Positions 60,242-64,000 of a stretch of DNA of 64,000 bases are shown piece after piece. The stretch lies in assembly GCA_032622095.1 (NCBI GenBank), contig CP136061.1, positions 196,340,935-196,404,934 on the forward strand, given 5' to 3'. This stretch comes from Siphonodentalium dalli. Lineage: Eukaryota > Mollusca > Scaphopoda > Gadilida > Siphonodentaliidae. Positions within the stretch are counted from its first letter, which is position 1. Each line of letters starts with the position of its first letter. A program made the translations under genes and the position numbers. The notes under the pieces are model-generated. The model had not been told where the DNA came from, did no database searches, and saw only the letters and a program-made list of their open reading frames with translations.

Positions 60242-60568
60242 ACGCTCTTCATTAGCGACAACGAGAGAAACACTCTTTAAATTATATTATGTATATAAAT
60301 AAAATATTGTAAATACAATCATTTATCGTTCTTATATTATCATATGTATGACTGGGAAAATATATATATATATATATATGTATATGACTGGGTTGAGAGG
60401 GTGGGGGTGGGGGGTCTGTGGAGAGAGTCCGGTGAGGTGGTATTAGGTCTGTTGCCAAAACAAACAAAAAAATCTATTGTTTTTGTTTGTTTTGTCAAAA
60501 GCCAAAAAACAAAGGTATGTGAGCCATCCCCCGAATGAAAAAAATAGATAATCGATACATATATATAT
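60242..60568. other. Spacer between convergent gene clusters
   Basis: No gene. It contains a TATATATA microsatellite (60360-60380), a G-rich run (60398-60420) and an inverted AAAACAAACAAAAAAAT / TTTTTGTTTGTTTTG pair at about 60457-60495, which could end transcription from either side. Confidence 0.55.
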
Positions 60569-61093
60569 TTATTCTGAAAGTAATTCAAGTTCACATATGG
60601 TAGGATATACAATATTTAACATCTGCTTTTCACTTTTAATGCCCGTAATCACAATTTTTCCATTATGAAAGCATGTAAAATGTATTTTCTCACGTCTGAA
60701 CATTGCCGCAGGGAACAGCTCTAATTCGTAATAACATTCCATAAGTTTCACTAAAACGTTTAAGTCAAGTTTTCCATTTAACTGACAAAATGCAGACATT
60801 GTCAAAATTTTTATGGAATTTAATCTCACTCGCCAACCACATTTTTGAATATGTCGAGCGTACCGACGCAATCGAACTCGTGTCTGTTTGACACTATCAG
60901 AACGCCCGTTAACAACGATTTTACCCGTGTTAAACACGAGGCAACATCCACCGAATTTAGAATGTTTCCATACAACTCCGCTAAACTTTTTGGAATTGTA
61001 TTCAATGTTCGAACAGCCGAGTGTCAAATCCCTTAGATTAATAGAACAGTTCAAATCTGCAGAACATACGACATTAGTTATTCGTAGCATCAT
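60569..61093 (-). CDS. TATA-binding-protein-like protein (two-repeat core)
   Basis: 174 residues, the size of a bare TBP core. Two direct repeats are visible: residues 3-86 with NVV, IEYNSKKFSGVV and CLVFNTGKIVVNG, ending RRYARHIQKCG; and residues 93-168 with YELELFPAAMF and CFHNGKIVITG, ending YPTI. The four DNA-kinking Phe positions of TBP are kept (37, 54, 127, 142), and Asn7 matches the first minor-groove Asn; the second is replaced. The second stirrup loop is two residues shorter than in cellular TBP. It lies 11 bases downstream of the PC4-like gene on the same strand. A recently captured host TBP would be far more conserved, so it is an old, diverged viral copy. Confidence 0.88.
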   Translation of the reverse strand: MMLRITNVVCSADLNCSINLRDLTLGCSNIEYNSKKFSGVVWKHSKFGGCCLVFNTGKIVVNGRSDSVKQTRVRLRRYARHIQKCGWRVRLNSIKILTMSAFCQLNGKLDLNVLVKLMECYYELELFPAAMFRREKIHFTCFHNGKIVITGIKSEKQMLNIVYPTICELELLSE

Positions 61094-61104
61094 AGGAGTA
61101 ATGT

Positions 61105-61716
61105 TTAGATCAATGTCTGCATCCGGTTAATCAAACATGTTCTATCGCCGTTGGGGCAGCATTCCATACATCTTAAAGATCCTTCCTGGTTTTGGTGATC
61201 GTCGGTCAAATAGCACTGCACAGTCTGATCAATTTCAGGAATATTAGCACACAGGACGAATATAGCTCCAACTAGTTCTTCAAATTGGTCGAATGTCAGA
61301 GATATTCCGTATTTGGTTGCACACAAATCATCTGAATGTTCAGGCAGCCAATACCTGCGAATGTCAACACGCGGGATGCCGCTCTTTATCGTAATGAAGA
61401 AATTCCCTCCGATATGACGTCTCATGAATACATCGTCTTCACCGGTACGATAACTGACCACTTCTTGATGTATATCTGCTAAGTAAGATTTCAACTCTTT
61501 GAATCTCCTTAGATTTAATGTTATTCCAGATTTTGTCGGAAAGTTTTGGCCCGCAGAACTTTCACCGCACTCTCGTATGTGTATATACAGATTTCCCAGG
61601 AATCGGCCGTCAAATAGGAAAATGTCATTTCCTAACGGGGCTAAGCATTGTGGATGGAACGCCCTCTCGTTGGTTTCAGTCCGTTGGTTTCCTTCAACAT
61701 CGGGTTGATCAGTCAT
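61105..61716 (-). CDS. Tandem PC4-like transcription coactivator protein
   Basis: 203 residues with two PC4/p15-like domains. Domain 2 (about 97-155) is clear: HIGGNFFITI, VDIRRYW and TKYGISLTFDQFEEL follow the human PC4 order of IGKMRYVSV, IDIREYW and GRKGISLNPEQW. Domain 1 (about 34-85) is weaker, with GNLYIHIREC and TKSGITLNLRRFKEL, and lacks the central strand pair. The C-terminus has a Cys cluster (183, 186, 187, 194) that could bind metal. PC4 binds single-stranded DNA and assists RNA polymerase II initiation and promoter melting. First gene of a two-gene minus-strand unit with the TBP-like gene. Confidence 0.85.
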   Translation of the reverse strand: MTDQPDVEGNQRTETNERAFHPQCLAPLGNDIFLFDGRFLGNLYIHIRECGESSAGQNFPTKSGITLNLRRFKELKSYLADIHQEVVSYRTGEDDVFMRRHIGGNFFITIKSGIPRVDIRRYWLPEHSDDLCATKYGISLTFDQFEELVGAIFVLCANIPEIDQTVQCYLTDDHQNQEGSLRCMECCPNGDRTCLINRMQTLI

Positions 61717-61809
61717 TGTTTTTTATTTTGAACCTGGAAAATAAGAAAACAAAACATTACTTATCAGTTACACATCGAGAGTACAAAAGTCCGAAAGGAG
61801 TCCGCTCAT

Positions 61810-61828
61810 GTGTTTGGTGGATGTTGGG
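61810..61828 (-). promoter_or_regulatory. 19-bp promoter motif, second copy
   Basis: On the minus strand, CCCAACATCCACCAAACAC, identical to 54616-54634 and in the same orientation relative to the downstream gene (PC4-like). Confidence 0.5.
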
Positions 61829-61831
61829 TGT

Positions 61832-62044
61832 GGGGGAGGCCCGCCCCCGCCCGCCCCGCCCGCCCTGGGGGAGGGGGGAGGCCCGCCCGCCCCGCCCCGC
61901 CCGCCCTGGAGAGGGGAGGCCCGCCCGCCCGCCCGCCCGCCCTGGGGAGGGGGAGGCCAGCCCGCCCGCCCCCGCCCTGGGGGTCCCCTCGCCCCCGCCC
62001 CTGGGGGGTCTGCTCGCCCCTGTTGGGGGAGGCCCGCCCCCCTC
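61832..62044. repeat. GC-rich ~40-bp tandem block in divergent promoter region
   Basis: About four to five imperfect units of GAGGCCCGCCCGCCC plus CCTGGGGGAGG, over 85% G+C in an element that is otherwise AT-rich. It lies between the minus-strand PC4-TBP unit and the small plus-strand genes. G runs of three or more on both strands could form quadruplexes. Frames through it are spurious. Confidence 0.85.
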
Positions 62045-62091
62045 GCATACTCAATAAGAATAAGAAAATTGAGTCATTGAGTCAGTTCATT

Positions 62092-62244
62092 ATGGAGAGA
62101 ATACTACCCGCAGAAATACTGGAGAAAATATACAATCAGCTAATTGAAATGTCAACTATAAATCCAGAAATAAAAAAACAACTACTACACAATTGGTTTA
62201 TAAGAGAAATTAAAATAATACTGAAGAATATAGATGAAGGATAG
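62092..62244 (+). CDS. Small ORF with F-box-like start
   Basis: 50 residues from an ATG directly after the GC-rich block. MERILPAEILEKIYNQLIE resembles the first helix of an F-box (LPxEILxxI), but the rest of the motif is missing. The downstream frame at 62263-62652 is in the same phase, separated only by two stops, so both may be parts of one interrupted gene. Low confidence as a real gene. Confidence 0.35.
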   Translation: MERILPAEILEKIYNQLIEMSTINPEIKKQLLHNWFIREIKIILKNIDEG

Positions 62245-62262
62245 TTTCCTGTACAACGATAG

Positions 62263-62652
62263 AAATCTTTGATTGCTAGGTCTGAATTTGAAACTGATTT
62301 CTTACAGGATATATTGAATCAAATGTTTTCAAATCGCTGGTTATTTAGAGGCGTTCCTAAAAACAAAATACATGACATTCGTGAACTTATTGGAGATAAC
62401 TTTGTGAGATTTGCAGAATACCGAGACTGGGTTTTCAATCAGAGAAGTTTTGAAGAAGTGACAATAATTCACGGATATATCATTCTCCGTGAACCGTGTA
62501 CACTGTTCACGATTGAACAAATACTTAACAGCGGCGTGATTTTGGATTACATTTCTACAAGTAAATCGAAATATATTTCAGAATTAGAGAATGAATTAAT
62601 CTGGTCATTCGGAATAATCTGGAATTATGGTGACTCTTCGTTGAGAAAATAA
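62263..62652 (+). CDS. Unrecognised Polinton ORF without ATG
   Basis: About 127 codons open from 62263, with no ATG near the start (first codon that could serve is TTG at 62269; first internal Met is about 20 codons in). The product is hydrophobic/aromatic and acidic, with ENELIWSFGIIWNYG near the end; no motif recognised. In phase with 62092-62244 across two stop codons. It may be a decayed accessory gene. Followed by an A22-type homopolymer. Confidence 0.35.
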   Translation, partial: KSLIARSEFETDFLQDILNQMFSNRWLFRGVPKNKIHDIRELIGDNFVRFAEYRDWVFNQRSFEEVTIIHGYIILREPCTLFTIEQILNSGVILDYISTSKSKYISELENELIWSFGIIWNYGDSSLRK

Positions 62653-62670
62653 AAAAAAAAAAAAAAAAAA
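62649..62670 (+). repeat. Poly(A) homopolymer
   Basis: AAATAAAAAAAA... about 22 bases right at the stop of the preceding frame; contains an AATAAA-like signal that could serve for 3' end formation. Confidence 0.8.
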
Positions 62671-62904
62671 CATAGTTGTTTTTGGTTTAAGTATAAACCA
62701 AAATGAGATTGTACAGGAGGTAAAAATGTAATGATAGAAAACAAACAACTAATTCATAACTAACCTGTATAGAATATTTCACACGCACAGTATAGGACTA
62801 CCGAATTTGTAATTGTGAACTGGATCGGGTAGCATTTTATAGATCGAAAAAATGGACACCTTGGATAAATTGACCAATGACGGCCATACGTTTATAGTAA
62901 TACG

Positions 62905-62950
62905 TGTTCATACACGCTCGATGTTATCTAACATCGAACGTGTTTGAACA
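62905..62950. terminator. 46-bp hairpin between convergent genes
   Basis: TGTTCATACACGCTCGATGT and its near-complement enclose an ATCT loop, giving a stem of about 20 pairs with few mismatches. It lies downstream of the plus-strand ORF and beyond the polymerase stop. A transcription-end, RNA-stability or replication role are all possible. Confidence 0.55.
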
Positions 62951-63053
62951 AGTCTTAGTATAATCCGATAACTACCATCGATCGAATGTTTACACTCTCA
63001 TTACAACCTTGATCAAATATAGACGATTAAATTATATATATTACGTACCTCGT

Positions 63054-64000
63054 TCAATATCCATATGGCAGTGTATCCATGTTATCCAATCGTCTGCGTT
63101 TGGTATAAACAACTCGGTACTGTTTGTCCTCAGATCTGTTATATATTTTTCTTTTTCCTTTCGATCTGCATATTTTCCTTGGATTGGTTGTGGTGATGGG
63201 CACTGTGCTTCCAGATTCTAACAGCTCTTTAATCGTCTGGAAATTGATGAACTGTGAATTTTCAAAGTTCAAAGAGAACCCCCGAACTTTACACGTCTCT
63301 TTAGCTTTATTTGTTCGATAAGCGTAATTCTTGGGGCCTCCAGAAACAAATTCTTCGATGTATTCATCAGGATCTAGCTCGCTGGTCAGTTGTCCCAAAT
63401 AGTCGCCCAGTGGGGGATTAATTTGATCCTCAGTGCTGCTAAATACACAACTATCCGTGTCGTAATATAATACTCTTCTGTCCAAGGAATGAATAACTTC
63501 ATATAGCATTAATCGAGCGTGGCACGTCGTGAATGTGGCCAAATATATGTTATTCGAAGCTCCACAAGGCACACAGTCTTTTCGATAGGTCCACTCCATT
63601 TGAAGAATGTCATCAGTTATGACATGAAAATTTTCCATTTGTTTCATTGGATTTGAAATGAGTTGGAATAGATTGTCTTGTTCCGATTCATGGAAATACT
63701 CGGTCTGTTTGAAATTCTGGTTTTGGCCTAGCTTCCCCCAAAATGAGTTGAGCATGAGCTTACTGATTTGCCTCAGTCCTGGATTCTTTTCGATGCTTTC
63801 TCTGTCCAGTAATATACCTTCGTTGTCTTTATACGCTGTGATGTATTTATCCATGTCTTCGTTAGATTTTATCCAATCCGGAGGACCGCTAGCCTGCTGC
63901 TTGAACTTTAAGAATGTGTTTATATATTCCGTGAATAATCCATTTTGTTGGCTATAGTCTGACGTTTCGGTCCAATGGTATATTTCATATATTTTGAGAA
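63054..64000 (-). CDS. POLB: Protein-primed family B DNA polymerase, C-terminal part
   Basis: The minus-strand frame is open from the window edge to the stop at 63054, about 315 codons; the N-terminal exonuclease and upstream domains lie outside. Visible motifs are the GLFTEYINTFLKFKQQASG block, KNPGLRQ, motif B (KLMLNSFWGKLG) and motif C (YYDTDS with both catalytic Asp). The late GGPKNYAY and KVRGFSLNFEN segments are typical of Polinton polymerases. It replicates the element by protein priming. The C-terminal ~60 residues are basic and Arg/Lys-rich. No break in the visible part. Confidence 0.95.
   Translation of the reverse strand, partial: LKIYEIYHWTETSDYSQQNGLFTEYINTFLKFKQQASGPPDWIKSNEDMDKYITAYKDNEGILLDRESIEKNPGLRQISKLMLNSFWGKLGQNQNFKQTEYFHESEQDNLFQLISNPMKQMENFHVITDDILQMEWTYRKDCVPCGASNNIYLATFTTCHARLMLYEVIHSLDRRVLYYDTDSCVFSSTEDQINPPLGDYLGQLTSELDPDEYIEEFVSGGPKNYAYRTNKAKETCKVRGFSLNFENSQFINFQTIKELLESGSTVPITTTNPRKICRSKGKRKIYNRSEDKQYRVVYTKRRRLDNMDTLPYGY

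Larger units (their letters stand above)
54110..64000. mobile_element. Polinton/Maverick (adintovirus-like) element, right end outside window
   Basis: Ten closely packed genes include the diagnostic set: family B DNA polymerase with Polinton motifs, retroviral-type integrase, FtsK/HerA-like packaging ATPase, adenovirus-type protease and capsid proteins. The left limit is set approximately, where the satellite block ends and a doubled AATAGAATCTTTGGGTCTAA word (54156 and 54214) appears, possibly in the terminal inverted repeat. The right inverted repeat and the 6-bp target duplication cannot be seen. Most frames are intact; the integrase is shifted near its end. Known Polintons are 15-20 kb, so several kilobases are missing. 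Confidence 0.92.

Noticed and set aside
61518-62244. Pro/Gly/Ala/Arg-rich frames over 61.8-62.05 kb
   Set aside because: Produced by the GC-rich tandem block; only the ATG at 62092 after the block is considered.
19976-64000. CRISPR-like interpretation of the regular repeats
   Set aside because: Repeats are contiguous without unique spacers and the genome is eukaryotic.

Overview
The window is eukaryotic, intron-rich, AT-rich and crowded with transposable elements. Phase-matched GT-AG exons, several LINE families, foldback elements, microsatellite-headed repeats and a Polinton/Maverick all point to a metazoan. A lophotrochozoan, most likely a bivalve or other mollusc, is my best guess from the repeat style and the lectin-type receptor; the sequence alone does not prove it.

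Layout. 0-5.2 kb: decayed LINE fragments on the minus strand (endonuclease, YADD reverse transcriptase, zinc-knuckle tail), one of them cut by a MITE with long terminal inverted repeats. 6.0-10.3 kb: two copies of an element that carries short satellite arrays; a third copy lies at 33.2-34.8 kb. 11.6-12.3 kb: the last exon of a tyrosine-rich receptor tail. 12.8-22.4 kb: noncoding DNA holding four inverted-repeat elements (one a clear non-autonomous hAT with an 8-bp target duplication) and a 39-bp minisatellite. 23.15-46.72 kb: a six-exon plus-strand gene that can be assembled base by base, encoding signal peptide, two galactose-binding-lectin-like domains, Ser/Thr stalk, membrane helix and a tail full of YxxI/V/L motifs. 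It is a paralogue of the 11.6 kb exon. Its introns hold a gag-only LTR element, a piggyBac-like element nested in another element, satellite arrays and LINE debris. 46.7-54 kb: 3' flank, then a block of microsatellite-headed tandem repeats.

54.1 kb to the window end: most of a Polinton (Maverick, adintovirus-like) element. On the plus strand, in a very compact cluster, are the packaging ATPase, two small conserved proteins, DDE integrase followed by a chromodomain in a shifted frame, a membrane protein, a probable penton, a small linker protein, the probable major capsid protein and an adenovirus-type cysteine protease. On the minus strand lies protein-primed family B DNA polymerase, which runs off the window.

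The most interesting part is a minus-strand pair between protease and polymerase: a protein with two PC4-like (transcription coactivator p15) domains, followed 11 bases later by a bare two-repeat TATA-binding-protein core that keeps all four DNA-kinking phenylalanines. The membrane protein of the capsid cluster also looks like a third PC4 fold. A 19-bp motif sits, in the same orientation, upstream of both the ATPase cluster and the PC4-TBP pair, and the ATPase has a TATA box. Together these suggest an element-encoded RNA polymerase II initiation module, which I do not know to have been described for Polintons.
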